Shown here one piece after another: positions 52,429-64,000 of a DNA stretch of 64,000 bases; position 1 is the first letter of the stretch, and each line of letters starts with the position of its first letter. Location of the stretch: contig OX442314.1 in the NCBI GenBank assembly GCA_949358305.1, positions 22,313,060-22,377,059 on the forward strand, given 5' to 3'. The notes beneath the pieces are model-generated. The model saw only the letters and a program-made list of their open reading frames with translations, was not told the DNA's origin and ran no database searches. This DNA comes from Strigamia acuminata (lineage: Eukaryota > Arthropoda > Chilopoda > Geophilomorpha > Linotaeniidae). The position numbers were made by a program, and so were the translations under genes.

Positions 52429-53668
52429 ATGTCAATTCGGAATCTTTATACAGCAAGTCCAGAGCCAGAATTTGACGTGAAGATAGTTGGTGGCAAAAGA
52501 GTGGTCATATGGAAAGACGAAACGTGAGATTAAACATTTTTGCTTACTTTTCTAAATATCGATTTTAAAGTTGCAAATAATACCGTTTAGGAAACGGAAT
52601 GCAGAAAATCTGGCAAAGCAGAGTCGCTCAATGAGCGCGGACTACTACATTTCTGACATCTTTCGCAACCGACCTCTAGTATTACCGCCTATAGCTCAAA
52701 CGGAACATGTGGTCGACTCAAATACAGCAGCAGATGTCAACCTATGGCGTCAACTACATTCCGTTTTAAAAAATTATGATGAAAAACGATTGAACTCTAT
52801 CCTGGAAGACCTTAAAAAAAGAGATTTAGAAAAGATTCGATCGACTACACCGGAAATACTGACTGCCATTGCTGCTCATCATGAGGTAAACTTTACAAGA
52901 GAAACGAGAGAAATATTATACGTTAATCAAATAAAACTAATTAATACTTTGTCTGTGTAGTTACCAGTTCCACCAAACTTATTGCAAACACTCTACGAGC
53001 GGTTTGCTACTAGTTTCATTCCAAGCTGTGTTCAATTTGATAAGCTCATTAAATACGTCGTTAAGTGTAAATCGCAACTTCCACCAATCGGCAAATTCGT
53101 CACTGCAAACAATCATTGCTCACCATTGCAATTAGAAATCATTATGAAAAATGAAGCCCGTGTAATTCAAGAACTAGCAAAAGAAATAGCTTTCGATAGG
53201 TTACGATTGGACCGTTTCCGCAAGAATGCTTACGAATTAGACGTCGGCCGAAGAGGTGTTCTTTCAAAACAACAAGTAAATTTGTCAATTTACAAATATT
53301 TAAAAATATAGCTATAGTGTATAACATTGTTTTAACAGATCGAACAACTCTTTAAACTAGCCAATATCTCAATCAATGAAAATCTTCTCGGGTACATACT
53401 GGTTTATTGTAATAAACAAGGTTTTGGTTTGTACGACATGACGGAACTGTTCGGATTCTTCGAAAGAGCCAAAGTGCAGTCGCAGACATCATTCCAGAAT
53501 TCGCAGAGAAGTATTATAATAACACCTACCGGTAATCAGAATCACACACAGTTGGGGCCTTTACCGAAAATGCAATTTTATGTACGGCCTGTCAGGTCGA
53601 TCCAGCAGTCATCATTAGTAACATTTAAACACCAGGATGAACTAAGCAATATGCCAACGTGGTTTTGA
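52429..53668 (+). CDS. C1orf87-like EF-hand protein
   Basis: Four exons, 52429-52523, 52591-52885, 52961-53275 and 53339-53668, all in phase, give about 345 residues. The N-terminus PEFDVKIVGGKRVVIW resembles PEIMVKIIGSKHFQYL of human C1orf87. The C-terminal part LDRFRKNAYELDVGRRGVLS then KQQIEQLFKLANISINENLL resembles its IDRFRKLENALYLCDLSNTG and following EF-hand-like helices. The EF loops are degenerate, so calcium binding is doubtful. Human C1orf87 is expressed in ciliated tissues, as I recall, so a ciliary role is possible. The gene lies 137 bp after ARMC7 on the same strand. Confidence 0.65.
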
Positions 53669-53969
53669 GACCAAGTTATTAACTCCAGATTCCACCATCA
53701 GATGCAACTGAACCTTTGAAAAACAATGATGCAATAATATTGTTTTTTGTTTTTGTTTGCTATAGCAATGAAGTTCAACAGTAAAAATAAAATGGGGTAA
53801 AAAAATGTTTTTAGAAAAATGTATACATGTCAAGATATTGAAATAATCGAATATGGCATGTGTAAGTATTTCTCAAGAAAGTGGTGTCGAATAAGAAATA
53901 AATAAATACCGGTATGCATTTCTTTTTAAAAAGCGAAATCCAGATTTTCTGTGTAAATCTTGTCCTCAC

Positions 53970-54413
53970 ATGCGTCGCAATCGGAAAATGCACTCTTTCG
54001 ACTCTGATCTGACCAGTTCACGTAGTTCTATGTCTAATGAAGAGACGCTTCGTCCCCGAAAAGAGAAGTGCAGACGCCCAGTTCGTTTTCCAACACCTTC
54101 GGATGATGGTTGTACGTCTCCCGGAATTTGTCAACTCTGTTTTTTGTTTCTAAAACGAGTCTTTTGGGAAGGTCGTCCGAACCGAGGTCCCCCATGTCTG
54201 GGCAGGATCCCAAACGATGACATTTGTGCGTGTGCCTTACCGATGGGCCGTGAAGAATTCTTATTTTTGTCGTGTCTTCCTCGCATTCTTTTTGTAACAT
54301 TCCTAGAAGCTGCCGTTGTTTTATTGCTGGTCGGTGGATTTCTTCATCTGATTAGCATTCTTCTAACGCCCAATTGTATTTTTCCTCCAAGTTCAGCTGT
54401 AAATTGCCAATAA
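53970..54413 (+). CDS. Single-exon one-span membrane protein of unknown function
   Basis: ATG 53970 opens 147 codons ending in TAA. The N-terminal part is basic and serine-rich (DSDLTSSRSSMSNEE). Next comes a Cys-rich middle (SPGICQLCFLFLKRVFW, DDICACALP) and one clear membrane segment (ILFVTFLEAAVVLLLVGGFL through LISILL), followed by a short Cys-containing tail. The clustered cysteines beside hydrophobic residues could be lipidated or zinc-binding. AATAAA overlaps the end (CCAATAAAATC). I do not recognise a family. Codon-like GC content above its flanks supports coding. Confidence 0.6.
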   Translation: MRRNRKMHSFDSDLTSSRSSMSNEETLRPRKEKCRRPVRFPTPSDDGCTSPGICQLCFLFLKRVFWEGRPNRGPPCLGRIPNDDICACALPMGREEFLFLSCLPRILFVTFLEAAVVLLLVGGFLHLISILLTPNCIFPPSSAVNCQ

Positions 54414-54706
54414 AATCATTTTGAACATGTAGTTGTTGTTTCTACTTACTAGACTCATTTATAAAGTAATTTAGACTAAACAGCATTTTAAATAACATCT
54501 TTCATTCGCAGTGGGCAAGTGCACATTTAAACATATTACGAATGCAACTACTGTTTTACAATGTAAATTGAATAATACAAAAAATCACTGACAAGGCATT
54601 TTGCCAGCCATTTATTTAAAAATTAACATTCTTATAAATTTTAACATTTCATTTCATTCCATTTCATACAATATACAATATTTTCTTTAAAATACAGAGT
54701 GTCCAG
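54414..54706. other. Convergent 3' spacer
   Basis: Short AT-rich spacer between the membrane-protein gene and C3orf38; no coding signal. Confidence 0.5.
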
Positions 54707-55632
54707 TTAATTGCAAATTGACCCAACAGGAACTGGTTCTCCTAATCCCAAAGGTAGGGAGTTGTGCCTCACGTTTAGTTTGGTGAATTTAATTTTCCAC
54801 AAGTTAGGCTGCATCAGATCTTTTACCAAGCCAAAAGCTTGTTCAAACACTCCGATGCACGTATTTTGGTGATAAACTGTTCCAGCAACAACTATCTGCA
54901 CTAAGCCATGTACATCTTGCTTCGTTTTTACACCGGATTCAAGGTTAGGTTGAAAAAATAATTCTCGAATCAAAACTAAATCTGATAAATATTTGCAGCT
55001 CTCGTGTGCATTTGGCTGCGACGACTGCGACATCACAGATCCGTTCGGACTGAATTCGGCTAAAAATAATTGGCAATCGGGAGAAAAATGAGATGAGTTG
55101 AACGAATCCTCACTCGCCGATGGATGCAATTGTTTATAAACAGGATGAACGCTGTTAAGGAGTTGGTAAAACCAGTTACTAAACACTTCTCCCATTTTTC
55201 TTAATGCGGTATTGACATCTAGTATTGTCCCTGTATTTAATGATGTTACAACGTCTTTAGTTTGTTTGTTTTCTTTCCAAAAATCAATGGCCCTGGCCGC
55301 AATTGCTCCTTTATTAGCATTTGGGTCAACAAAAATTCCTTTTTGATACAAGTAGTTGAAGATTAACTGCTTGTGTATTTTCTGTCGGCATAATACATCA
55401 CTAGCACTCTCGGCATAGAAGAGGATACCATCTTTGGCTTCTGCAATGTCAAAAAGTATGAGCGGAAAGTGTAAATTATTTAGTTTTATTTTCCGGTTAT
55501 GGATGTCTTACCATTAACTGATTCAAATTTTATCAAGTTTTTTGTGATAACTGCAGCCAATGCAAATACATCGTCGGGATTAATAGAATGAAGAAAGTCC
55601 AAGACTCCGTCTTTCTCAGCGTCATCAATCAT
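54707..55632 (-). CDS. C3orf38: C3orf38-family protein
   Basis: Two exons, 55632-55512 and 55440-54707, give 284 residues. The protein starts MIDDAEKDGVLDFLHSINPD. Family blocks are LCRQKIHKQLIFNYLYQKGI (human RRRKVHREVIFKYLAAQGV), FSNWFYQLLNS (CHWFFGLLNS), ELFFQPNLESGVKT, HGLVQIVVAGTVYHQNTCIG directly followed by VFEQAFGL (human [20 protein letters not shown]), and LWKIKFTKLNV. The second half resembles an NTF2-like fold. Human C3orf38 has been linked to apoptosis regulation but its biochemical role is poorly defined. The human C-terminal extension is missing here. ATG 55632 is the first in frame and gives the expected N-terminal helix. Confidence 0.88.
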
Positions 55633-56926
55633 ATTTGTTATGTTAGCAGATCAGCCTGAGAATCATCCTTCCGATAAGTAATAAGTTGGCTTCGGACAAG
55701 TGGCGAGACCTAGTGAGCCATCTTCGAACTTAATAACTACGCCGTAGGAAAAAAAAAGATATGGTCAGTAGACATATCCAATCAATCGTGTAAAACTCGC
55801 ACTGGTTCATAAAATTTTCGCAGAACCAAGAAATGAAGCAAATGCTATATTAAACCACTGTTTTTTTTGTTGATGAAATAATCGAAGAAATATTCAAATT
55901 TATTCTCAAAAATCCACTTCCAAATATTTTTGGGGTAAATTTAACATTGTATAGCACAAATAAATAAAAATTCCGTTACAAATTCATGATTGGTATCAAT
56001 GAGTGTAGTCGACACGCAATATCATTTAATTTGTTTTCTAAAGGTAAAATTTCATTTATTTCAAGCAATAAACAAATTCAGCAAGGAACCGCGCACTTGG
56101 ATAGATTCTAACTAGCCACATTTCATTTGTAAATGACTAATATTTTTATTTGAATAATTTTTAATAATAAAACCTACTTTATTCAAAAATATTTCAAATA
56201 ACGTGAAAAAACATACTGCAATCTTAAGCGATTGATCTTTATCTCTTCAGAAGCTCACCGGGCTAAGCAAATATCCAGCGTTTTCTCCTAAAAAGTGGTT
56301 CATACTTGGTCGATATGGTCGTAATTAAGAAATTTTAATTGCTATTTGCTATTTACTTGTAAAACCCAATAATGAAACAATAAACAAACAAAGATATATA
56401 CGAAAACATACCTTAGGTATGTTTTCGGCATCTGTTTTGTTATTTATAAAACATCAAAAGCAATATAAACAGGAAACACCTACAAACTGCAATAACATAG
56501 AGTGCAAGCGTTGAACTGAAATTACTGGTTAGTAGGTAATGGATTTCATGCTGGTTTTCCATTATCAACTCTTCAAAATATTGGATTGGAAACTATGGAA
56601 AAGAAGTTTTTGCAATTTGTAGAACTAAACAAACAAAACGGATAAACTTTTATATTCACATAAAATAACTTGAAATTGAAAATTGAAAATTGAAAATTTT
56701 CTTCTGCCTACCACGTTTCAATAGGAACAGTTTGCCACTCATCGAGTTAGCTCCATAGCTCCTTAGAGCTTTCACCAATTCATTCTTCTGGATACATCCA
56801 CAAAGTTGAAAACTTTTATTTATGACGATTGTAGATCTGATCAAACACAGGACGCAGTAACGAAAATAATAGAATAAATTATTCATTTATTATATTTGTA
56901 TAGATAGATTAAATTACAGTAGGAAA
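55633..56926. other. Spacer between C3orf38 and BET1L
   Basis: About 1.3 kb, AT-rich. It holds the C3orf38 promoter, the BET1L 3' UTR and a perfect hairpin at 56401-56427. The minus-strand frame at 56656-56886 shows no similarity. Confidence 0.5.
56401..56427. repeat. Perfect 27 bp hairpin (13 bp arms, 1 bp centre)
   Basis: Arm CGAAAACATACCT and its exact reverse complement AGGTATGTTTTCG flank a single T. The position is intergenic. Possibilities are a tiny foldback element or a transcription factor palindrome. Confidence 0.7.
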
Positions 56927-59900
56927 CTACCTCTGGGTTCGAACAAATACCAAATAATAACAAATACAAAATATTAATACTACACCACCGCTAACATAAC
57001 ACACGATTTTCCGATTACTTTTTCCTCTATTCAACATTTTAAGGATTCTTGACGAACTTCCACTGAGAAGACCTGTACTGCCATCAAAGTCCGAGTCCTT
57101 ACAAGAAAAGAAAAGTAAAATAAAATCAGTAACCTAATTTTATGTCAGCTTAATAAAAAAAATACATTCCCAACATATATTTCAGGTTTCAGAAATTTTA
57201 ATTAGTAGTAAATTGAAGACTCTGGTCTCGTGTGATTCTATATTAAGTATTGAGTGTGCACATCTTAATAGCACGTGCAGCACAACACTAAGGAGAACAA
57301 ATATGACACCACTCAAACGAAGCCAATGACAAGATCATGTTCACTAATAAGCTAATTTGTACTTATTTTCAAAACCAGGATTCAGACTTGAATTAATAGA
57401 ACTGTTACCAGAAGCAAACGGAATAAGTTTCAGATATTGATGTTGCAATCAGGGGCAAGGCGTATCTTAACTTACACTTCCATGCACGGAAAGACATGTG
57501 GCGTGGCCACATTCTAAAATGAAGCCTAAAGTGACCTTACTGATGTTTAGCACGTTTAGAAACTTTAGTTGCTTTTATGACACGTTTTACGTTATGATTA
57601 AATATAAGTCGGGTGGAAGTATCTGTGAATCTTACAAGTTCACGTGCTTTAAAAGAGCCAGAGATAGCAAATGTAAGATGAATATCACTAAATTGAAAAC
57701 AACTTTTAGAGTTTAAAATTTTAAAATTAAAAAAATTAAAAAAAAAACAATTAAAATAGCTCAAATAGAACAATTAGATGAAGAGAATAATCCAATGGAA
57801 AATAAGAATTGAAAAAGCAAAGAATTTGGAAATCACCAATTAAAATGCAAAAGCAGCAGTGAAACCTCGAATTAAACCATTGAAGCTTGAGAAATATTTA
57901 TCAGTCAATAATGAGGCAATTACGATCATATCCTATTAGCAGAGTAATAAGAATAGATGTATTGCAGCATCAAACAAAAGAATTAAATTACCAGTATAGG
58001 AAAAAACAAAAACATTATTACTAATTGTCGTAATTAATAGCTTTTAAAAAGTAGCCAAAATAATATTTTTCTCCTTTTTAAAATTTAACAATGGAAAAAA
58101 ACTGCAAAGAAAATGTTGTAAATATGAAGCAGTATAAAGTCATACAAATCCAGGACAAGAGGAAATTGGCAGAAACAGAAGACAGAAGACTTAGATTCAG
58201 TAACGAGTAAAATAATACCAGAAAACTTAAATTCAGTAATGAGCAGACAGCAAAGTAAAAACAGCCTATTCGCCACAAAGCAACGAAGCGGTAGTAAATT
58301 TGCTCGATCATGCAAGCACATTTTGATGAGCCTAAGTGGTTTCTACTGATGTTCCTACACTTTTTATTTTTATCTGTCTCCACTTCAACAGTCTTTAGTA
58401 CTGTACATTAGGCCTGCTGCTGAAACATTCATCTATTTTGATACTGTATAGCAATATTGTACATTATTCACAATTCATCTCGCTTATATGTTGTGGCCTG
58501 CTACCGGTATTTATATTTTGTAAAATTATTATTTGAGTTTACTGCAATAACACAACCAACATTGAGATCCTTTATGAAACCAAGTACATCCAATCTAAGG
58601 AAATAAAATTACATTCAATTGAATTTAACCAAGATCGGACAAATAAGAATATAAATTATAACTAAAAGCTACGTTCACACTAGCTTTAAAAATTCACACT
58701 GACAATAACTCAAGAGTATGTTTCATTTAGAGAGAGAAATGATGCAGTAAGAAAAGTAAGTAAACTTTTGTTGAACTCAAAAAGGCCCCCAAATCCCATT
58801 GGTCGAGCCATTTTACTGATGTAGTGATCCGAAAAAATAAAACACAAACACCAGAATTGCATTACAATATACAGACATTGTAATCGATTGCCTAGGTAAT
58901 AGCCAAAATTTCAAAATTATATGCTTTCCAGACAAAGCAACCAATAAACAGAACAAACATGAGTTTTACATTTATATGTGCATAAAACTATATTTCATAA
59001 ATGGAAATAACATTTTTTAATAAGAAAAAGCAAAATTATATTAAATTAAATGGTCATAACAATCACAAAAATAAATAAAAATCAAAACTACTTCTCCTAG
59101 TGGTAGTATACAGTCTGGAGTTAGTAGTAATGAGGCTCGACCAATGGGATTTGGAGACCTTTTTGAGTTCAACAAGAGTATAGTGACAGAACCAAGAAGC
59201 AGGTAAATTATTGTTAAAAGCAGAAAACAATTGTCTCTGCTCATGTCTTCACTTTAACCATATAAATAAAGAAAATGATGCGCATTTAGAAAAAAAAATT
59301 ATAAGTACGTTTTTGCTTCATTGCAGTTACTGTTAACCCAGTGAATCCTACGAACAACTAAAATCTAATTTCGTTATTCTCAAGTTCTCTATGGAAACCC
59401 AATTTGTAGCAAAACAAAAGCAATTTTCTATCTATCAGTAGTGACTTAAATTGGATTGGAGTTATTGCTAGGTAACAAAAAGCAATGTAGTTCAATTCAG
59501 AGTGATACAAAAAAAAAAAGTCACCATTTTTTCTTGGCTTTTAAATGGATGGAAACACCATTTTAAAACATTTTTTAATTAAATTAATTACCTGCACATC
59601 CAAATTAAGTATTAAGTAGGTAGGGTAAATATAATCCGGGATGCAAAATAAATGAAAAGTTCGTGACCAAAATCAGAGACAAAATGTATCAAAGAAATGA
59701 AATAAAAAAATTTCTTACCACATTATTCAGAAGGAAGTTGTGTTCTTTAGTTTCTGTCTCAATATCAAACGCCAACTGTCAAATTAAAATCAATGTATCA
59801 AATCTCTAATATGACAACAAAATTGTAATTGTACCAAATGAAGTACATTTCTGTAAAAATACTTCGGGAAAAAAAGTTCATTTTTTGCCCGATTTAAACT

Positions 59901-60281
59901 CAATTTTATGAATATGTAATAAAAACTTTTATGATGAAAATTTCATTCCTAAATTGCCCATTGAAACTTTTTAATAATTTGCCAAAGTTATATGCAATTT
60001 GGTGTATGGGAACTTCTTCCACAGCTGCACGCATTTCAATTAAAGAAATTGTCGTTTGCAATAAGACAAAAATGTCTACAGCTCAGCACAATGACAAAAT
60101 CTTCATATAAAAGTTGAGGTATTTCAGGTATGCTACTGGTACAATCAAATGATTTTTCTAGTTGAAATAGAAAAAAAATTAATCTTACATTCTTTAAGCG
60201 GGATACTTTACCCGCCAAATGATCGGCTTGCAATTGATTCTCATTTTCAAGCATGTCATCTTGCCTACTCCACGTTGCCAT
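56927..60281 (-). CDS. BET1L: BET1/BET1L-type Golgi SNARE
   Basis: BET1-family proteins are Qc-SNAREs of ER-Golgi and intra-Golgi vesicle fusion. Three exons: 60281-60189 (MATWSRQDDMLENENQLQAD then HLAGKVSRLKN), 59775-59719 (LAFDIETETKEHNFLLNNV) and 57097-56927 (DSDFDGSTGLLSGSSSRILK, then the membrane anchor VLIFCICYYLVFV). The product is 106 residues (human BET1L 111). Human BET1L, as I recall, has ENKRMADSLASKVTRLKSLA, LDIDRDAEDQNRYLDGMDSD, GSVKRF and a C-terminal anchor, in the same layout. The single SNARE motif is split by both introns. The second intron is long (2.6 kb) and contains a foldback repeat. BET1L is favoured over BET1 by the N-terminus MA-W-R. Confidence 0.9.
58770..59173. 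mobile_element. Foldback element in the BET1L intron
   Basis: The left arm (58770-58809) begins GTTGAACTCAAAAAGGCC and continues AAATCCCATTGGTCGAGCC. The right arm (59134-59173) is its near-complete inverse (GGCTCGACCAATGGGATTTG then CCTTTTTGAGTTCAAC). Arms are about 40 bp, spaced about 325 bp apart. Likely a MITE remnant. Confidence 0.65.
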
Positions 60282-61438
60282 TTGTTAGTTCTCTGTAAAA
60301 ATAAAAAATCAAATTAAAAAATAAAAATAAAAAACAATAGAATAAAATAAAATTAATTAATTTAATTGATTAATTAAATAAATATAAAAATACATAAATA
60401 GGTTAACAACAAAAATAAATACAGAATGTTTCACTTCAAACACTTCAAAATTGAAATAAATGAAGTCAGTGGTCATGAGAGTAAATTACACTTACGCTAT
60501 CGACTGTTGTCTAACCGGCCACTAATCTAAGTTAAATTTAAATCATGCTAAACCTATAGTAACTATCCTTAGTTCGAAAACTTACCTTAGTATTTTGTTT
60601 GTAGAAATATGGTAGGTTTTTGCTGTTGTCACACAGTCAATATCAACTAAATCTTGTAATGGTTGCCATCTTGTTCAATTTCGCCGCCAGATAGCAAAGC
60701 ATTATGTTGTGCGTGAGCCAAGGCGTGAGCAGAATCAAAGAAACAAAATAAAAACAAGAAAAAAGTGATGAAAAAAATATATAAAATATTAGAAGAATTA
60801 AAATTCTTTCCTTGAAAAATCTTTTATTTATGCTTCTTTTTTTGAAATAATAAATACAGCTACCAAATTGGAAACAAAAGTTAAATTCCCGCCAGCCCAC
60901 CATGCCATCTGGTGTTGAAAATGAAATTAATAAATACGTGGCAAACAGCCAGTAAATGTGCACAAATAACCCATCACCACCACTGGGGACGGGGATAAAA
61001 TGTATTTTTTACCGTGTAAAATGTATTAGAACCGAATTGCAATCAACCCTGATTGAACCACCATCTTGAATACCAAGGTGCATAATTATAGAGAGCGTAT
61101 TCTCTTCTTCCTTGTTTTGACTATTTGCCCTTGAGTCATATGGGACTCAGTTTGTCAGCGTAGGTTTACCATTTTGTCTCTGTAGAATCCTTTTGAGGCC
61201 TTGTAAAGCGCTCTTGATTATTTTATCGATTTATCTATATATATTTTGGTTGTATTTCTTAAATTTGGTTTATTACAAAATAAATAAGTTGTCATGTTTG
61301 ATAAATAGAACCGATTGATTTCAAAAAATTGATTTAATATCCTAAATCTGTTACGATGTCTTGTTTATGCGTGAGGCTCTTAATTGTCATCCCTCTGATG
61401 ACATTCCTTTGAAGCAGTGACCACCTGCCACTCTAAAA

Positions 61439-61825
61439 AGGTGGAAACACAAGAGAGCGGGTAAAATTTCAAAGCTTGCTAGTACAAGTTTAAAGAGAGA
61501 GTCATTTACAAGCTCACTTCACCCGCTTTTAGCTTACCAGCTTAACTGGCAAACTCAAGCTAGCTAGAAATTCCCGCCAAAATCTCCACCAAGAATTTCC
61601 TCACGATTCTGATTGGCTGTGAAAGTTACATGACCAAAATACCAGCAAGCTTGAAGCTGGTAAATCAAACTCCGTTTGATCGAAGCGGGTGAGTACAAGC
61701 TCGCATCATAACAAAGCTTTGAATAAAAACGCAAGCTTGTGTATGCTCAAGCGGGCGAGTTTTTATCCGCTTTTTCAAGTAAAAGCTAGTTTTTAAATTT
61801 TACCCGCTCCCTTGTGTTTCCACCT
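61439..61825. mobile_element. 387 bp MITE with about 32 bp inverted ends
   Basis: Ends AGGTGGAAACACAAGAGAGC (then GGGTAAAATTT) and AAATTTTACCCGCTCCCTTG (then TGTTTCCACCT) are inverted repeats with two mismatches. TAAAA flanks both sides (61434-61438 and 61826-61830), fitting a 5 bp target duplication. The interior has several CAAGCTTG/AAGCGGG-type subrepeats. Confidence 0.85.
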
Positions 61826-62296
61826 TAAAACCCCTTTTCCAGAGCCTTACTTGCAAGAAGCCTTGCAGTGCCGCCTCCTCGCCTACTTCTCGATATACCT
61901 TAATATTTAACCCTTAATTACCCCTCGTCATTTAGTCCCGTCACACAAGTGCAAAAAGAAAAAAACATTTCCCCTAAAAGAAATAAGCAGGATGTTTCTG
62001 ACGCCATAACAAATATGTGATTTGATCATTTTGGTGATGATACCATAAGGATTTAATGCTGGGCCCACGTTATTCTTAATGTCGATGAAAAAATCTGGCT
62101 TGATTAGGGATAAGAAAATGCTGACAGAAGTATGATTGGACATTTTGGCATTGCAATTGGCCCACTGAGATGAGGAATTCGATGTCACAAAACAGCTATT
62201 TGTGAAAATGTGAAGTCGGGAAAAATTTGCTTAATTTTTTGGCGATTTTGAATGGACTCGATTCGAGAAACAATAGCCTACGATTAAATGACATTA

Positions 62297-62900
62297 AGGG
62301 GTTTCATTAAATGAGTGATTACTTGATTACTTTGATTACTTTGATTAGTTGATTATTTGATGTATCATGAGACTGGATTCAACCAATCCTGAGAATAATC
62401 ATTTCATCACATAAGCAACTAATCAAGTAATCAAGTAATCATCCCAAACCATGATTTTCTGCTGACTTGGGCGATTATGAGTGCTCTCTCAACTCAAACC
62501 AACATGGCGGCGCCACACCCGCTTCAGCTACACAAGGTCATAATACAATAAAGTGTGCTCAGTTTAGATTAAACTAAACACAAAAAACAAGTTAGGGAGT
62601 TGCAATTGTTACTTGTAGCAACTTTTTTTTAACAATTGCTACGTATCTAGGTTACAATTTAAACAATTCCGCCCATCGGAACAATCTACGTGTTACGGTT
62701 GCTCGCATCACCTTTTCAGGTTGCCCATGCACATTTGCACACAGTCATGTGACCAACACAAAAAGTCATGTGACCTTCACATAATCACACATACAAATAA
62801 TCACATAATCAGATTTTTTGTTTGGCCCTCAATAATTGAGTGATTATGATTATTGCAATAATCAAAGTAATCAAGTAATCACTCATTTAATGAAACCCCT
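62297..62900. mobile_element. 604 bp TA-flanked MITE with 43 bp inverted ends
   Basis: Starts AGGGGTTTCATTAAATGAGT then GATTACTTGATTACTTTGA. The right end is the exact reverse complement up to CCCCT at 62900. TA lies on each side (62295-62296, 62901-62902). Internal copies of AATCAAGTAATCAAGTAATC near 62420 suggest a second nested terminus. No transposase. Confidence 0.85.
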
Positions 62901-64000
62901 TATTATACTCTCTGGAACAGCCTACAACCTGTTCATCGATTTATTGAAATCTGGAAGTAAATGGCCCAATACTGATCTTTAGAAAGAAAAACAGCTTTAC
63001 TAAAGATCTATTTTTTGCACATACACTTAGTTTGTGGGTAAGCCTTGGGTTAGAATGACACTGACAAGTGGGAAACTTTATGGAAATTTGCTCCATGTCA
63101 GACGGCCTGGTTTTTCTGCTCGGAGTTATGGACTTGTCACCGTGTTTGTCTTATCGAAGTAACGGTGAATGTCTAACTTCGTTTGTAAATCTACCGATTG
63201 AGTGGCAGTTTTGGCCTAACAGAAATAATATGAAGTGAGCATGGAGTGTTGGGAGAGAGAGAAAGGGGAAAGAGCGTCGAGGGATTTCTTTAGGGTGAAG
63301 GTAAAGCAGATCACAGATCAAATCCGGATCAGTAAAGGGTGAATCGTTCAAGTTGAGGAGTCCATACGTCTAATCCTCCGAGAAATCTAAATGCTAATTT
63401 GTCAATCCATTCTTCACCAGTCACCATCTTGTTTTTAATCACCAAATTTGAGACAAATTTCTAGTTTTTTTTTATATCCTAAACAAAATCCTGCTCAAAT
63501 AAAGTCGAGCTTTAAAAACATATTGCTTCACTGCAAACACATACTGCTTCAGTCTGTATCCTTAATTGAATGAAGTAAGCAAACTTGTGCGGTGACTGAT
63601 GAAACGTGTAAAAGCAGAAGCAAACAAGTAAAATTGTATAAATAAAATATCCCAAATGGGAATATTATGTCACAATATATTCGAACCACAGTTTAAAGAT
63701 GAACCAATCTTTACAAACAGTAAAAAAAAATCTTCAGCATTCATTCAAGTAAAAAAAAAAGAATAAAATGTAGTTTTATCCATTTGAATTTGAAGTTTTC
63801 ATTCAGATTTAATGTATGAGAAGTGACGAGGGCTAATTCCACCACAACTACAGAAAAAAGTGATTAAAACCAAATTTATAATAATAAATGGCAATATAAT
63901 TTCTATCCTTTTCTACCTTTACCCACAATTAAGCAAAAACATTAATGCGCCACTACAATTAATTTTAACGAGCGCCTCATTTATTCCACTCTTTATCGTT

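Larger units (their letters stand above)
60282..64000. other. BET1L upstream region and gene-free repeat-bearing end
   Basis: No supported gene. The BET1L promoter should lie at 60282-60700. The frames at 60643-60963, 61928-62188 and 63151-63351 show no similarity or splice support. Two MITEs (61439-61825 and 62297-62900) occupy much of the middle. The remaining sequence is AT-rich without features I can name. Confidence 0.5.

Noticed and set aside
57498-58383. Open frames in the BET1L second intron
   Set aside because: AT-rich, no similarity, inside an intron defined by matching phase-0 splice sites.
63151-63351. 66-codon minus-strand frame near the right end
   Set aside because: No similarity, no splice support and random-looking composition.

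Overview
This is a 64 kb piece of an AT-rich animal nuclear genome. The genes are interrupted by short GT-AG introns (mostly 40-400 bp), intergenic spaces are compact, and miniature DNA transposons are scattered through introns and gaps. The recognisable genes are conserved metazoan families (NDC1, RFX1/2/3, INTS5, TAX1BP3, MYG1, MAST kinase, GXYLT, RIOK2, ARMC7, a C1orf87-like protein, C3orf38, BET1/BET1L) plus an MDM2/MDM4-type domain. An MDM-type p53-binding domain, an RFX1/2/3 gene, compact introns and a 5S-rRNA-derived SINE suggest a marine invertebrate, possibly a tunicate or another invertebrate deuterostome. The species cannot be fixed from the sequence alone. Gene models were built by hand from splice-consistent reading frames and family similarity recalled from general knowledge; no database was searched.

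Layout. 1-1070: 3' end of an unrecognised low-complexity protein gene. 1795-4116: nucleoporin NDC1. 5665-10100: RFX transcription factor, with X-box-like sites at its own start codon. 11921-14716 (minus): INTS5, convergent with RFX and divergent from TAX1BP3 (14973-15663) across about 256 bp. 16508-18034: MYG1 with a short upstream exon that encodes a probable mitochondrial presequence. 18100-21070: an odd island bounded by two direct copies of a roughly 170 bp repeat. It holds two tandem orphan CxxC-type reading frames (plus) and a minus-strand gene encoding only an MDM2/MDM4-like p53-binding (SWIB) domain.

22003-40094: a large MAST kinase gene with at least three candidate first coding exons. 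One encodes a SAM-like domain, one follows a TATA box, and one lies downstream of a perfect X-box. Its 5' introns hold most of the transposon debris. 40095-45900: repeats, a candidate 42-residue microprotein, and a THAP-family gene split by a 259 bp TA-flanked MITE. 45941-47473: glucoside xylosyltransferase. 48187-48947: secreted coiled-coil protein. 49476-51247 (minus): RIOK2, divergent from ARMC7 (51405-52291). ARMC7 is followed closely by a C1orf87-like EF-hand protein (52429-53668) and a one-span membrane protein (53970-54413). 54707-55632 (minus): C3orf38-type protein. 56927-60281 (minus): BET1/BET1L SNARE. 60282-64000: no gene seen, two clear MITEs.

Most genes are unrelated housekeeping functions (nuclear pore, snRNA and mRNA 3' processing, ribosome maturation, Golgi traffic, Notch glycosylation). 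One regulatory theme may link some of them: RFX is encoded here, X-box motifs sit at the RFX start codon and in a candidate MAST alternative promoter, and a probable ciliary gene (C1orf87-like) is nearby.
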